From Lentinus brumalis (taxonomy: Eukaryota > Basidiomycota > Agaricomycetes > Polyporales > Polyporaceae): 64,000 nucleotides of DNA. A model generated the notes under the pieces. It did not search any database, had not been told where the DNA came from, and saw only the letters and a list, made by a program, of their open reading frames with translations. This document shows, in pieces, positions 32,507 through 45,100 of the stretch. Within the stretch, counting starts at the first letter, position 1. The number at the start of each line of letters is the position of its first letter. Both the position numbers and the translations under genes were made by a program. Where the stretch lies: assembly GCA_001792895.1 (NCBI GenBank), contig MARA01000058.1:62001-126000 (forward strand). Direction: 5' to 3'.

Positions 32507-34957
32507 CTACCGCAGCTCCTTTGGCGGGACCCACTCCGGGATGTTCTTCCAGTCGAATTTCTCGCTCTCGCTCTTGAACGCCTCCAGCGCCGCCTTGGGC
32601 ACCAAGTCCACGTAATTGGGCGGTAGGAGATCGTCGTACTTCGTCGTGCCCGGCCGGTAGAACTGCTTCTTCCGAGCTGCAGCAAAGTCAGGCTTCGACG
32701 ACTTTGAGCTCGGTGTGTTCTGATTCTGCGAGCCAAAGAAGCCAGCGGCCGGCCCAGAGCTGGAGGTCGTCGTGGACATGGCAGAGGGGAAAGCCGAGAG
32801 GCCCGAGAGCCCGAGGGTGTTCGACTGCGAAGGCTGGTTGGTCAGCGAACCAAAGACAGACGAGGGCTGTTGTTGTGTCGACGTGGCGGGGGTGATTGAC
32901 GACGCCGAGCCAAACGCGGACTGTGCTGGAGCACTCGATGGTGCGCCGAACGCGGACGTGCCAGACGGCTGCCCAAATGATGGCTGGCCAAAGGCAGACG
33001 TCGGATTCGAGGAGCTACCAAACGCGGACTGCACTGGCGCAGTCGTCGCCCCGCTGCCAAACCCTGACGGCGTACTGCTGCTCGCGCCTCCACCAAATGC
33101 TGACTGGCCAAAGACGGATCCGCCAGGTGCCTTGTTGGACGACGCCAGCCCGAAGGCTGTTGGCTGTCCGCCTGCAAACGCGGAGAATGCCCCGCCGCCG
33201 CCACCGCTCCCACCGGTCGTGCTCCCTGAAGTCGATGCCGACGGGTTTGCGAATGCAGAGAAGGCGCCGCCGCCAGGGCCCGTCGAAGCAGAGCCAAAAG
33301 CAGAGTTTGTTTCTGGCTTCCCCATCGAGCTCTGGCCGAACGCAGACTGACCGAAGGCAGATGGTGTCGGTGTCGCCCCGAACGCCGACTGTACAGCGCC
33401 CTGCGTCGGCTGCCCGAACGCAGACGTCGTAATCCCTTGCGCAGGCTGCCCAAACGCAGAAGTTGTGCTCCCCTGAGCGGGCTGTCCGAACGCCGACGTG
33501 CTCGCCGATGGCTGCCCGAAGGCAGACGTGCCACTCGCTGGCTTTCCAAAGGCCGACTGGCCGAACGCAGGTTGACCGAAGGCGGAGGTCGTGGCCCCAG
33601 ACGCGGGCTGACCAAAGGCAGATGTTGTTGCGCCTCCAGCGGGCTGACCGAATGCTGAGGTCGTCGATGCAGAGAGGGGTTGCCCGAAGGCAGATGTTGT
33701 CGATCCAGAGGCGGGCTGGCCGAATGCGGAGGTGGTGGGGCCCCCAGCTGGCTGGCCGAACGCAGATGTGCCCTGGGTAGGTTGGCCGAACGCCGACGTC
33801 GTGGCACCCTGTGCAGGTGCGCCAAAGGCAGATGTCGTAGTGCCCGATGCCGGACCACCAAACGCAGATGTCGTGGCGCCCTGTGCGGGCTGCCCAAACG
33901 CAGATGTGCCTGAAGCAGGCTGCCCGAACGCTGAGCCTCCGGCCGATTTCCCGAAGGCGGACTGGCCAAAACCTGACTGCCCAAACGCTGATTGTCCGAA
34001 CGCGGAACTGGTACCGCTCGTCGAGGCCGATCCGAATGCGGAGGTTGTACCGTTGTTTGGACCTGACCCGAACGCGGAGGGGCCTGAGCTTCCCGTCCCA
34101 CCGCCGAAGGCGCCAAATCCTGACGGCTTGCCGAACGCGGAGTTGGTTGCTGGTGCACCGAACGCAGATGTGCCGGCGGTTCCAAACGCAGAGGTTCCTG
34201 AGCTCCCGAAGGCAGACGAGCCTGGGACCCATAGTGTGGGGGTGCCGCCGGAAGACTGTGCTTCGTGATTCTGGACGGCATGTGCGTGCAGGCTTTGCAA
34301 GTTGGAGCGGGCTGTGGCAAACTGGGCTTGTGCAGCAGCAATCTTGTCCGCTTCATACTTCAACTATGTGGCGGACCAGTCGGAATCCGCGGACGAGGAG
34401 AAGAGATAGCGACGTACGTAGTCCTGTATGGTTCCAGCCTTCGCTGCCTGTGCAGCCTTCACACGCAGCTCCTCCATAGACTCGTCGAGGTTGCCAATGA
34501 GTGTGGGCTGCATCTTCGCAGGGCCGTAGCACGACAAAGGCCATGTTGGCCTGTCGCTTTCGAAGTCCCTCGTGATTGACTCAACGCTGCGGGTCGCCAT
34601 GACGCAAATCGCAAAACGATGTCAGACGAGTGGCGACCAGTGAGAGGGAAGAGAGGCGAACGTGAATAGGGTGGCGGTGGATACAGATGCAGAGGTTCCT
34701 GTGGTTGAGCCTGGCGTCCATGACTGGTCTAGGATGTCACGCCACAGTTGGATTGACGGTCCAAGCGCAGTCCAAACAATAGGAGTTCGGCAAAAGCAAC
34801 GTAAGCATAGCTACTTAATGCAGCAGTGAACAATACACGCACTTCCAAACCCGCCTTGTCTCGGACCATCGCGAGGGTGCTCGTTCCTGCAATTGTTCCC
34901 GAACTTGCAGGTGCCGCGCAGGTAGAACTGGCAAACAGCCTGTCTGCTTGTCAGCAT
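32507..34957 (-). CDS. CCCH-type FG nucleoporin, Nup42/Amo1-like
   Basis: Exons 34957-34843, 34728-34662, 34586-34418 and 34363-32507. A CCCH zinc finger (C9-x7-C17-x5-C23-x3-H27, QFYLRGTCKFGNNCRNEH) opens the protein. A DRPTWPLSCYGPAK...PTLIG block and a short helix (KYEADKIAAAQAQF) follow. A long array of SAFG repeats, often SAFGQP, fills most of the protein, and the C-terminus is FDWKNIPEWVPPKELR. This is the architecture of cytoplasmic-face nucleoporins Nup42/Amo1 (human NUP42), which help mRNA export via Gle1. Exon 2 is inferred from phase and has a weak donor (GTTCGC). The apparent stop at 34366-34364 is the end of a 54-nt intron. Divergent from TAF4. Confidence 0.82.
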
Positions 34958-35351
34958 GGTATCACCAGATGTATATGCAACATACCATGGTCCTCAGCTG
35001 ACGGTCGCGGACAAGTCGCGGACGAACAGTAGCGAGCTGGTCGAGAGAAAGGTGCGGTGTTCTACTTATTTATCTCAACCACTTACCAGGGGCTGCCAGA
35101 GTAATAGATACTGTATTGAGACTTACTTATCGTGATCACGGACGGGTACTTACTGCACTTACCCATCTAGTTATTAGTTGGATTAAGACGCCGACACCGT
35201 GGCTTGCTTCCAACTACCACGACTCCATCCAATTCACCGCTGCTTTCTCTGTGCTACATATCTACGACTCCGAACGAAGCTCAGCGCGAGTGCCTGCACG
35301 CTGCGACTACACCGTCAACTCAGTCAGGTCATACATTGTGTTCGCGGCAAT
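34958..35351. other. shared divergent promoter, Nup42-like / TAF4
   Basis: 394 bp between two divergent start codons. No gene or strong TATA box seen. Confidence 0.5.
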
Positions 35352-36799
35352 ATGAAGGCGGAGGACAGTCAACCAGCACCACCAGCCACCACAACATTCT
35401 CTGCAGCACAGTGGCCCCAAACAAGCCGTGCGTATACTCCTGAGATGAGCAGAGCACAACGTTGAAGTCCCTCAGAGATACCGATCGACCCGGCGCTGCA
35501 GCAGCAGTCGCAAGTACCACAACACTCGACGTAAATTAAAGCGTCGTTCCGTGACGTTGGTATTGCGTATTGATTCCCTCCACAGAACCACGCCATACTC
35601 GCATTATCAGTATGGTCACTACGCCCAGACGTCGTATAGCCACTATCCACAATACGCTCAGCAGACACACCAGCCAGCTGCCCAGGCGTCGACGTCGCAG
35701 ACGCAAACGCCTGCCCCTGCAGCGCAACCAGTCATCGCTGCCTCGACGGTGATCAGGCCCGCGACGCAACCTGCGCAGCAAAGTCAGCAATCTGGGGTGG
35801 ACACGACGGATGTTGCGACGCTGAATGACGCGCTGGGGAGCGCAGGGGTGGACCTCAGGGTGCGTCTCGTTGTCACTTTGCACTGCAGCCGTTCCCGATG
35901 CGCGATTGTAGGCGGAGGAAGAGAGCCTGCAGCGTACAAACGACCAGTACTACTCCTACCGCCCATACGAGGACCGCTCGCGCAAGCAGCCCGACAAGCC
36001 CCAGTTCGACACCGTGTATCTGGGCAACACCATGCGCACCATCAGCGCCCGCTACAAGGTTCCCACCGTTTCAAAGGAGTCTATGGACTATGTCGCCCTC
36101 GCGCTGCGTTTCCGCCTCCAGAGCCTCCTCACATCCATGATCGCCGCTGCCAAACACCGGACAGACACTCAGTTCGACCGCCCCGCCAGCACGTACGAGG
36201 ACGGCACTCCCATGTGGAGCATCAAGGTCCGCTCGGACGTTGGGAAGCAGCTCGAGGCACTCCAGAAGGCATACCGCGAAGAGGACATAAAAGAGCGTCG
36301 AGAACGGAAGGAGCGGCAGGATGCGCAGGCAGCGCAGGCGGCGGCGCTCACTGCGACCGCCAACGGAGCAGAGGGGCCGGGTGCAGAGGAGGAAGGCGGG
36401 CCGAAGAAGAAAAAGAAGAAGGAGGGCCCGGGGGTCACAGCGAGGAACATGTCGGAGGACGTGCGGAAGAAGATGTCCAACGCGGTCGCGAGCCAGGCGG
36501 CGGGGTTGGGCACGGGCAAGTACGCATGGATGTCTGCCGCGAACGCGGGTGCGGCGGCGGCGAAGCCAAAGCCTGCCGCGCGCGCGAGTACGCCTGCGAC
36601 GACTACAGCTCCAGCAGCGAGCTCGAACTCGAGTGCGAGTCGGTGGGCACGGCCCTACCAGGGCTCGAAGACGACTTCGCAGCAGCAACAGAAGGACGCG
36701 GACGGACGGTTGGCGATCACGCTTGCGGACGCGGTGTTCGTGGTCAATAACGAGAAGGGACATGGTGGCGGACGGGGCGCTGCGAGAGGCTGGACATAG
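35352..36799 (+). CDS. TAF4: TFIID subunit 4
   Basis: Exons 35352-35427, 35476-35530, 35586-35859 and 35912-36799 give 430 codons. The N-terminal third is Q/P/A/T/Y-rich and disordered (SHYQYGHYAQ). The TAF4 C-terminal domain follows: LNDALGSAGVDLRAEEESL, YLGNTMRTISARYKV, the helix YVALALRFRLQSLLTSMIAA, then a charged helix (EEDIKERRERKERQDAQAA) with a KKKKKK run. The end is ADGRLAITLADAVFVVNNEKG. TAF4 dimerises with TAF12 through a histone fold and stabilises TFIID in the nucleus. Length is typical of fungal Taf4. Recognition is from the GVDL(R/K)xEEE and FRLQSLL blocks. Confidence 0.83.
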
Positions 36800-36984
36800 G
36801 TCGTATCTTCTTGCTTCGTCTCCATTGATACGTGTCCTTTTGCTGTGATTTGTGTTCGATGTATCGCTAGCTTTCGTACGTTATAATGTTCACTTGGATC
36901 TGCTCGGCGCTCGCGAGCTGGCTTTCCGTCGCGGTCAACGCGACTTCGCTGCGTGCCACCATCATCGTCTTACGCTTCCCATAT

Positions 36985-38432
36985 ATGCGTTCACTCGGTT
37001 CTCTGTCTCGTCCGCTCGCTCGTGCGTCGAGCTCTCGCATAGCAGCAAGGGCTACACGCTTACAATCACCTGGCTTCAGGCGACATACCAGCTCGTCTGC
37101 AAGTCACGACCCAGAGCAGACGGAGCCCTCAGAACACGATTTACGCTATGGCTACTACGACGTGATACTTCCTGAAGAACCCTTTGTCTATGGCACATCG
37201 CATGTCATCACTCGCGGAGTGCCTCCGCAGATTGTCAGGCCACCGTATGTGCCTGACCCGGTGAACCCTGATGCCGCCGCCTCTCTGAAAGGACCTGCTG
37301 CGACAGCGCGGAAGTTGATTACGGACCCGCAAGATCTTTTGCGTTTGAGGAGGGCGGCGCAGCTGGCTGCGAAGACACTGCGATTTGCGGGGACCTTGAC
37401 CCAGGTACGTCGTACGTGCGGGCCGCCTCCGTCGCACACATGGATTCCCAGATCTGCTCACCTATCTATGCCTTAACAGATTGGCCGGACGACGGACGAG
37501 ATTGACGCAGAAGTACACGAGTTCATCCTTGCCCACGGCGCGTACCCCTCGCCGCTGCTCTACAAGGGCTTCCCCAAGTCGTGCTGCACAAGCGTGAACA
37601 ACATCATCACGCACGGCATCCCAGACGAGTTGAGCCCGCTTGCCGCATGACTGTCCCGCCGGCCCTCATAGCCCCCGACGCCGCACGTTGCGTGATGCAG
37701 TCGGCCTTTGCAGGATGGAGACATCATGAACGTGGACGTGACGGTGTACCTGGACGGATTCCACGGAGATACGTCGCGGACGTTCCTCATTGGAGATGTC
37801 GTACGTGCATGCATGGCCTGTGTAGCGCAGTCGGATGGCGGTACGCTGACCAACGGAGATAGGACGAGAAAGGCCGAGAGCTAGTGGATGTTACGGAAGC
37901 TGCTCTTGAAGCGGGCATCGCGGCTTGTGGACCTGGACGGCCGTTCAAGGGCATCGCTCAGGCAATCCGGGATGTATTGCGTGGCAAGGACTTTTCAGTG
38001 GTTCCTATGTTCTCTGGCCATGGCATTGGGCGTGAGTTCCACCGCCAGCCGTGGATATACCACGCAGGTACGCTGCTTGCGTGTGGTTTGGGGCATAAGC
38101 AGGATTTAACTTGGTTGGCTCAGTGAATGACGAGCCGGGTGTGATGGAGCCTGGGGACTGCTTCACCATCGAGGTCAGTGTCCTCATTTCTGTGCAAAAT
38201 ACGGTTGATTGAACATCGCTTGCACGGTAGCCTGCCATTGTTCAAGGTGATGACCCTTCGGGCGTGACCTACCCAGACGGCTGGACAGTATCCACTGAAG
38301 TATGTTGTGCGACACGCTCTCAAATTGTGCTCACATTCTCCGTCTCCACAGAATTGTGCTCGGGCTGCACAGGCTGAGCATATGGTGCTCATCACTGATG
38401 CCGGCGCCGAGGTTTTGACAAGAGCCTCCTAG
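36985..38432 (+). CDS. methionine aminopeptidase type I, mitochondrial form
   Basis: Seven exons (36985-37404, 37480-37628, 37701-37800, 37863-38067, 38124-38173, 38231-38299, 38352-38432) give 357 codons. The enzyme removes initiator Met. The five metal ligands are visible: Asp in [10 protein letters not shown], Asp in HGDTSRTF, His in GHGIGREFH, Glu in DCFTIEP and Glu in [12 protein letters not shown]. The N-terminus ([19 protein letters not shown]) is an arginine/serine-rich mitochondrial presequence, and no zinc-finger extension of cytosolic MAP1 is present. This fits the MAP1D type. An in-frame ATG at 36886 would add 33 residues but puts a hydrophobic stretch first, so the later ATG is preferred. 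Confidence 0.86.
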
Positions 38433-39155
38433 CTACTGCTCGTGTGCGCTTTCAGTTCAATCCGAGAGTACCGTCATCAGCTCCCGATATCGTCACGAAG
38501 ACAGTTTCTACCAGTCTCTCCAGTCTCACGGCCAAACTTGCAGGGTGCATGCCGTCAGCACCGTGTCTTGGTTTGTAACCGCCGATACGACGCACGGACT
38601 CGTGTTCCGGTCTAGCCCAGTCTACCTCTCTACTGAACAGGACTGTGGTGATCCCGACCGAACGCAATTCGACTCTGATGACGCGGACAGGCTTATGAGG
38701 CTTGACTCATCTGCTCGTTCAGTGACAAGAACAGCTTGGGAACCTGTTCTCACGCAAGACTTCGATGTCGCTTGACCGTGGAAAGAGCAACACACGGTAG
38801 CCCCATCCACAGGGTAACCATCCTTCAAGCAGGCCCCGTTTGGGATGCTTGCGTGCGTCTGATCTGCGCAGAGGAACGTTACATCGTGGTTGTAGGTACG
38901 TGCGTTAGGAATCGTCCATGACACGGCTGAGTGCGTTCGTTAGGAATCGCCAATGACACGGCTGACTACGACGTGGACCGGCTGGCGTCGATGTTACGAC
39001 CAAGAGCACTGTGTAAACGTCGGCATAAACCATTTGACTGTATAACAAGGAAGATGTATCATCCTTGCTTCCTACCAAACCTCTCCCTCTCTGATCAGCA
39101 TTGACAAAGTTCGCGTTCACTGACAAGGAAACCTCACCTGCGCTCCTCCTTGAAG
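38433..39155. other. intergenic
   Basis: No gene seen. Includes a short 35-bp tandem duplication at 38904-38972. Confidence 0.5.
38904..38972. repeat. two-copy 35-bp tandem repeat
   Basis: GTTAGGAATCG starts at 38904 and again at 38939. Both copies continue into CATGACACGGCTGA or AATGACACGGCTGA with two or three mismatches. Confidence 0.6.
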
Positions 39156-40102
39156 ATGACACTAGCGACCACTACAGATTGGGCCCCATACGTCGGTGTT
39201 GCGCTCTTCATACGGCTGTGCTCCCATATCCGGTCCGTGTTCGTTATGCTGGTTGTCGACAATCCGTTCTTGTGGTACTTCGGTCTGCGCGGCGCCAACA
39301 TCCTCGATGACATTGAAGGTGTGTATGCCGTGACAGGTCCAGGGGACCTCGCTGACTCTCAACATCTTCAGGCCCCTTCTACATCGTCGGCAGTCCGTCC
39401 GTGCAAGTGGATGAGGGGAAGGGAATCCTCGCGTCTGTTGACATGCTGAACAGTGAGCCCAATCTCACCACTAGTTGATGGCTCAGACTGACCGCAAATG
39501 CGCAGAATGGGCCCCTTTCCTGTTCGTCGTCGACGTGAAAGACACGAAAGGCGATCCGGTATCCCATGCAACCCTCGATTGCTGGCAAGCGGACAGCGGC
39601 GGCAGCTACTTCTTGTCATCCTACACCCTCCGCGGCAAAGTCACAGCCGATGCTCAGGGACGCGTCGAGCTGCTGACCGTTGAGCCGGGTGCCTACAGAA
39701 CCCGTTCCGGACATCTGCATATCATCGTCTCTGGCACCGAGGGCACGCACAAGCCGATGACGACGCAGGCCTACGTATGCCCCGGGAACGACCCGATCCA
39801 CCTCGCTCGCGACATGTACGTACAGCCTCGGCGGACAAGTGAGCGACATCGTGACTGACGCATGCTGTCGGCCTCGCAGGGCGAACTACTATCGACGTCG
39901 CCCGGATGCTAATATGGTGACCTGCTGGGCAAACCCATCTGCAGATAACGGGCGGGGAATCCAGCGTTTTCCAGCGCTGCCCGCCGAACAGGTCGATCTG
40001 GTGAAGAGCATCGGGAAGTGGAATGGCAAGCTGAAGGAGCGCGGAGTAGAGCGGAAGGTCATGGCGGTGGCCCAGCATAAGATTACACTGACTGCTGTCT
40101 GA
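39156..40102 (+). CDS. intradiol ring-cleavage dioxygenase 1
   Basis: Catechol/hydroxyquinol-type Fe(III) dioxygenase that opens aromatic rings between the two hydroxyls. Exons 39156-39318, 39372-39452, 39506-39815 and 39880-40102 give 258 codons. The fold core reads LDCWQADSGGSYF, TLRGKVTADAQG, VEPGAYRTRSGHLHIIVSG. The four iron ligands are therefore present: Tyr of GGSY, Tyr of PGAY and the H-x-H pair. DDIEGPFYIVG lies N-terminal of the core. There is no signal peptide, so it probably acts in the cytosol on lignin-derived aromatics. The exon boundaries have the same phases as in the next gene, a tandem duplicate. Confidence 0.85.
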
Positions 40103-40835
40103 ATCTCCGTAGGACCTGCCCAGGTATGTTCTGTTCAGCGACGTACAGAATCTGCCGGATGACGATGAGGGCAGGTGAATCGAGGTTGTATGACTATGAA
40201 CAGATATAACGTGCGGGCCCTACGCGACGCCCAAAAACACATCAAACAGCGATGTTTTTTGCATGGCAATCCTGGATGCGTGTGCATAGTGAGTCTCGGG
40301 AGGGTCGCGGGCGCAACCTCGTCAGCTGCATTCGCGGAAAGGATGCGTGGGCGAGCTTCCTTCAGTCAGCTGCGCAATCAACAACGGTCAGCAGAAGCCC
40401 ACGACACGAACAGGTTACAAAGAACAAGATTCATCTCTTTGATACCGCTTCAGCCGCCGCCGCGAACCTGAAGATGCTCGATAACAGGACCGGCACTGTG
40501 GTCAACCAGCATGAGTGGCTACCACTGGCGCCGACTGTCAAGTCTAATCAATTGGTGCCACGGTCATTCCGACGTTGACTATATTGCAGGGCAGCCTCGG
40601 CTCGAGGAATGGAACACAAGACCGAACTCCACTCTCACATTCTACATTGGCACCGCCGACACCCCCTATTGAGATGCTCACGAGCGTGATCAGCCTGCCA
40701 CTATATACATCAGCGGCTTGCGGATGCCATGCCATCCCTTCTCCCACCGCGGCGTACTGCACGTCAAACGTCCTGCTTCCTCTGTGTGGCTTGCCGAAGT
40801 GACGACGACAATACAGGTGTCGAGACTAACCGATC
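40103..40835. other. intergenic between dioxygenase paralogues
   Basis: No gene seen in about 730 bp. Confidence 0.5.
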
Positions 40836-41814
40836 ATGGCCCAAGTTACCACAGCAGCAGACTGGGCACCGTACATTCCCGTGAGCCTCTTCACGCGGCT
40901 TCTCAGCTTCGCACGGTCGGCATGGGTGATGGTGATGGTGGACAACCCCCTTACCTGGAGGTTGTTCAAGGGGAGAAATGAGCTGGATGATATCGAAGGT
41001 GAGCACACATACAGCCGGCCAATGCGACCGCCGATGCAACGTACCAAATGCTGACGGGGACGCGAAGGTCCCTTCTATATACTCGGCGCACCGCAGCGTG
41101 AGTTGGAAGACGGAAAATCAGTGCTCGCGCCCAAAGAACTCCTGGAGAGTAAGCCGCTACCTCTACCGACTTAGAACAAATAGCAAACAAATAGCTAACC
41201 ATCATGTCACAGGGGATGGACCCTTCTTGTTCATGTTGGATGTCAAGGATGTCAAGGGCAACCCTATCCCGAACGCTGTCCTCGACTGCTGGCAGGCCGA
41301 CTCGAACGGGGACTACTACTTCTCGTCCTGGACACTCCGCGGGAAGGTGAAGACGGATGCGCAGGGCCACGCCGAGATCCTCAGTGTACGCCCGTCCGAC
41401 TACGGCGCGCCCCTGCTGGGAGTGCGCAAGAGTCATATGCACCTTATCGCGTCCGGCGTGCAAGGGAAACATGTCCCCATGACGACGCAGGTGTATATGT
41501 GTCCTGGAAACGATTCTGGGCAACTCGCTGGTGACTTGTACGTATATTCGAACAATACTCGTCGAGCCTTGGCCTTATACTCTTCCAACAGTGCGTCGTA
41601 TGCCCGACCCGTTCCCTACAAGAACATGGCTACTACCTGGTCCCTCTCTAATGTGAACCACGGAGAGAACTTCCCAGATTTTCCCGAGTTGCCTGCAGAC
41701 GATGTGGATACGGCTGAACGTGTACGTTGGTGGAACGAGACGCTGAGGAAGCACGAGGTCGGAAGGGAGGTTGTCGCTGTTGCACGTCATGAGTTGAAGC
41801 TCAGCGTGCTCTGA
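40836..41814 (+). CDS. intradiol ring-cleavage dioxygenase 2
   Basis: Tandem paralogue of the preceding gene with the same four-exon plan: 40836-40998, 41068-41148, 41213-41537 and 41592-41814, 263 codons. The first two exon lengths (163 and 81 nt) and the last (223 nt) are identical in the two genes. The core reads LDCWQADSNGDYYFSSW, TLRGKVKTDAQG, RPSDYGAPLL, KSHMHLIASG. The iron ligands Tyr, Tyr and H-x-H are kept. The second Tyr is in PSDY rather than PGAY, and five extra residues lie before H-x-H, so the substrate pocket may differ. Cytosolic; aromatic catabolism. Confidence 0.86.
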
Positions 41815-42115
41815 GCCACGGTGCATCGGAGGCACTGGCGCAGGCAAGGCGCAGGAGATCGTCTAACTCGGTGCATGTCTGTCGTCCGTATTTATACCTG
41901 GCATACGTATGAACTCGTTCGGAGAATACAGTCCGTGTATGCAGACTTATCGGAAGCCACCGAGCAATTTTCGAGGAACCGATACGCACGTCGCGAGCAG
42001 CAACCGCGAGAAGTCGATCGAGATCATGACATTGAGAATCAGCTATGCGAGGTGAGGACGAGAGCATCATATACAAAGACTACGTAGAACGTCAGGGCAG
42101 TCCACTACAAATCAC
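41815..42115. other. intergenic, convergent genes
   Basis: 301 bp between the stops of dioxygenase 2 and the nucleoporin. Nothing seen. Confidence 0.5.
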
Positions 42116-45100
42116 CTACGCCGGAACAGATATATGCTCCTGTACAAAGAACGACAACACTTGCGTCAAGTCCACATCCTTCTCGCCCAGAACGGCCGCA
42201 CTCTTGGCCATCACCGGCTTGCTCTTGTTCAGCAGTGCTTGCAGGTCCGCCGCCATCTCACCCTTCATCCCCCTCCTCAAACGCTCCGCCATGGTGATCG
42301 ACGCCTTGAGCGCTCTCCGCTCTTTTAGTGAAGCCGCGTCCGTCGGTTGCCCCTCCACCAGCATGTCGTCACCATCAGCCTCGTTCGATGGCGAGTCGAA
42401 CTCGGGTTTGGAGAGCCACATCGCCAACTGCGTGACAGCGTATAGCAGTGCTGCTTCAAGATTCCTCCGCGTCACAGCCACCGTATCTCGAACATCCAGG
42501 GCCTTATCAGTAGACGTCGCCGGTGTCAGTGCTTGTGTTGGTGGGCGGTCCACAAGAAGCCGAAGGATGTCGAGCGAGCAGTTTCCTAGCTCGAGCAATG
42601 TGCCTAGCGAAGCCGGCTCTCCAAGCACGACTTTTGAGTGCTGCCAATGGAGTTAGCATGAACGCAAGGCCAGAGGGACAAACGGGTACTCACTGGCACG
42701 ATCAGTGCCTGCGACACCTGCCAGTCTTCTGACTCTCCGAGAAGGACGGTCTCTGCCCCGCTGATATCGATCAAGGCGGACAAGAGCGTACCAGACAGTC
42801 GGTACAAGCGGTGGACGAGACGTGCAAGGAATGGTCGTCTCATGGGGTCGACCGCCTCGGACGGAGTCTTCACCGATGAGGACGCCCTGTCTCCCTCGAA
42901 CCTTGACCGCTCATCCGCAGTGATAGGTTCGAAGAGACTCGCGAGGTGATTTGGGTGCGTCAGCGCATAGTTTAGCTGCTGGAGCAGTAATAGCGCGTCG
43001 GTAGTGAAAGAACGCAAGACCCGCCTCACGGCCTCGCTCGAACTCATGGCAGAGCCCTGCGCGATGGCGGCGTAGAGCGTTGCCACTTGCTCAATCTCTT
43101 CCAGGAGGGGAAGGGTAAGAGGGTCGTCGATCGTCCAGGAGAGAGCTCGATGGATCTGCTCGCCATAGAATTGCAGCAAGCCGCATACTTCAGCTTCGAA
43201 GAATTGGCCATGCTTCCCGATAGCTGTCGAAACGCCTGAGACTATGGCCAACATCGAGCAGTAAGCACGATGAGCCGGACTTTGTTCCCCTGGCAGCTCG
43301 GGGATTGTCACATCGATGTTGCCTTGGCGGATTGCGTTGCTGATCGCGTTCTCGATGTATGCCACCAAGAGGCCTTCACTAGCAAGTCTCTCCGCCGCAG
43401 ATGTGATGCTGGCCATCGCCATATGGAACATGAGGACGTGAGGGGTGTAGAGAGGCTGTTTCCGAGTCCGCAAGAGCGCGATGTCGGAGAGACCCACGAT
43501 ATCCATACGGCTAAAGAGTTCTAGACTCGCCCGGACGACGTCAGTTTCCTGACAACGCGTCAACCAAAGGGTCGGGGAGGGGTTGAGATCCAGCCGCGTG
43601 CTTTGCTCGAAGACGGCGACGAGCAGCTCCATATCCTGATCAACGTCCAGATCTAGCTGAACGCGTGCTCTGTCGAACGTGATACGGAGACCATCGACCA
43701 CGAAGACAAGAGTTGCTTCCAGCAATGCCGCGATCGTAAGCCGTTGTTCTGCATTGAGCGCTTTTGGTCGTCGAATAAGACTCCTGCTCTGTCGAGCGCA
43801 GAAGTACAGCACTTGTAGGAGAGGTCGATGGAATGGTATGGGGACCTGCCCGAGAATGGATTTCGCCGGAGACTGAGCGGTGTTGAGAATAATGCCTCGG
43901 ACGTTCTTCACGAGAGCCAAGAATCGCTCATTCTCCTCCTTCTTGTCCGCGGTCGAGAACCAGGCCACCTCGAGCAAGGAAAGTAGAAGAGATAGCCGTG
44001 CCGTGTGGATAGTGGACATCATGTCTCCAGACCGTCGCTCAGCGGAAAGATCCCTCGAGAGCGAGTCGGCTAGAGACAGCAAGAACGGCCGTACAGTCGC
44101 ATCTCCCCGAAGGTACGGCACAACCTGCAATAGGAGATATTGCCATGACTCCGCTAGGGTCGTCTGTACGTGTGCGAGGGAGAGATTTAAATTGATGGTA
44201 TGGAGACTGCTAGCTGCACTTTCGACTTGATCTTCGTCGTCCGAGATGTATGGCTGAAGGCGGAAGCGGGCAAGAGTGACGGAGTACGCGAAGTCATCAC
44301 CGTATTCGCGCTCGACGATCGGTTCCTGTGCTTGCAGATGATCTAGAGACAGGGTGGGGTAATTTCTCTGCAGCATATCTGCGAAGTCGTCATGGAGCTC
44401 GGGGTGGTATGCGCTGGCAGCTGCCTCCGGGATAAGTTCCATCATCTGATCCTCAGACCGCAACGTGGACACAATTGCCTTGTAGCTTGGAGGTTTGTCC
44501 TTGTCGCTCGCCTTGCCCCCCTGGGATTGTAGGTGCATCCGGATGTCCGCCGCGAGGATATGCGCGGCGTGGGACTTGACCGCACTGCGATAGGAGTAGC
44601 TGGAGACGGCCTCATGGTGGTCGGAATGGGCTACACCGTCGACCATGACGTAGCTATCCGTCGCGCAGTCGGGCATAGGTCCAAGCTCCTCTGATACGAT
44701 GCCGGCCACGTACTCGAAGAACTTCGAGTTCTTGCGAATGGGATCTAGTACCAGCTTGTGCTCGTGCCCGTGTTGCCAAACGACGTCCAAGAAGCGTAAG
44801 AGTGATGCGAGGAGCTTCGGATTGCTCTCCCACAGCTCCTTCCACTCCTCGAGCATGTCGCAAGCGACGTTGAGTGCACTGACAGACTTCGCCACACCGC
44901 CAGAATCCTCGGCCTTCTCCTTGCCCTTGACACTGGGCACGCGGAATTGGCCCGTGACGAAGAGCCGGGCTAGAGCTGGCTCCTTGTCGACTGCAAGGGT
45001 GATGAAGTTCCACACCGCAGTTCGTAGAAGCGCATCGTCGTAGGGGTGCTGAACGATGCGAACCATGGCAGCCACAGTAGCCTCGGGATCGGAGAGGTGG

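Noticed and set aside
32842..34356. Very long Arg/Pro/Ser-rich frames on both strands over the FG-repeat gene
   Set aside because: They are other-frame shadows of the GC-rich SAFG repeat coding sequence. None has a domain, and the nucleoporin frame explains the region.
34364..34366. Apparent in-frame TAG stop in the Nup42-like gene
   Set aside because: A 54-nt intron with GTACGT donor (34417) and CATAG acceptor removes it and joins IQDY to LKYEADK.
42604..42640. Continuation of the large Nup188 frame to CLESRLR stop
   Set aside because: A 52-nt intron (42693-42641) leads into a conserved helical C-terminal exon ending at 42116, giving a total length divisible by three.
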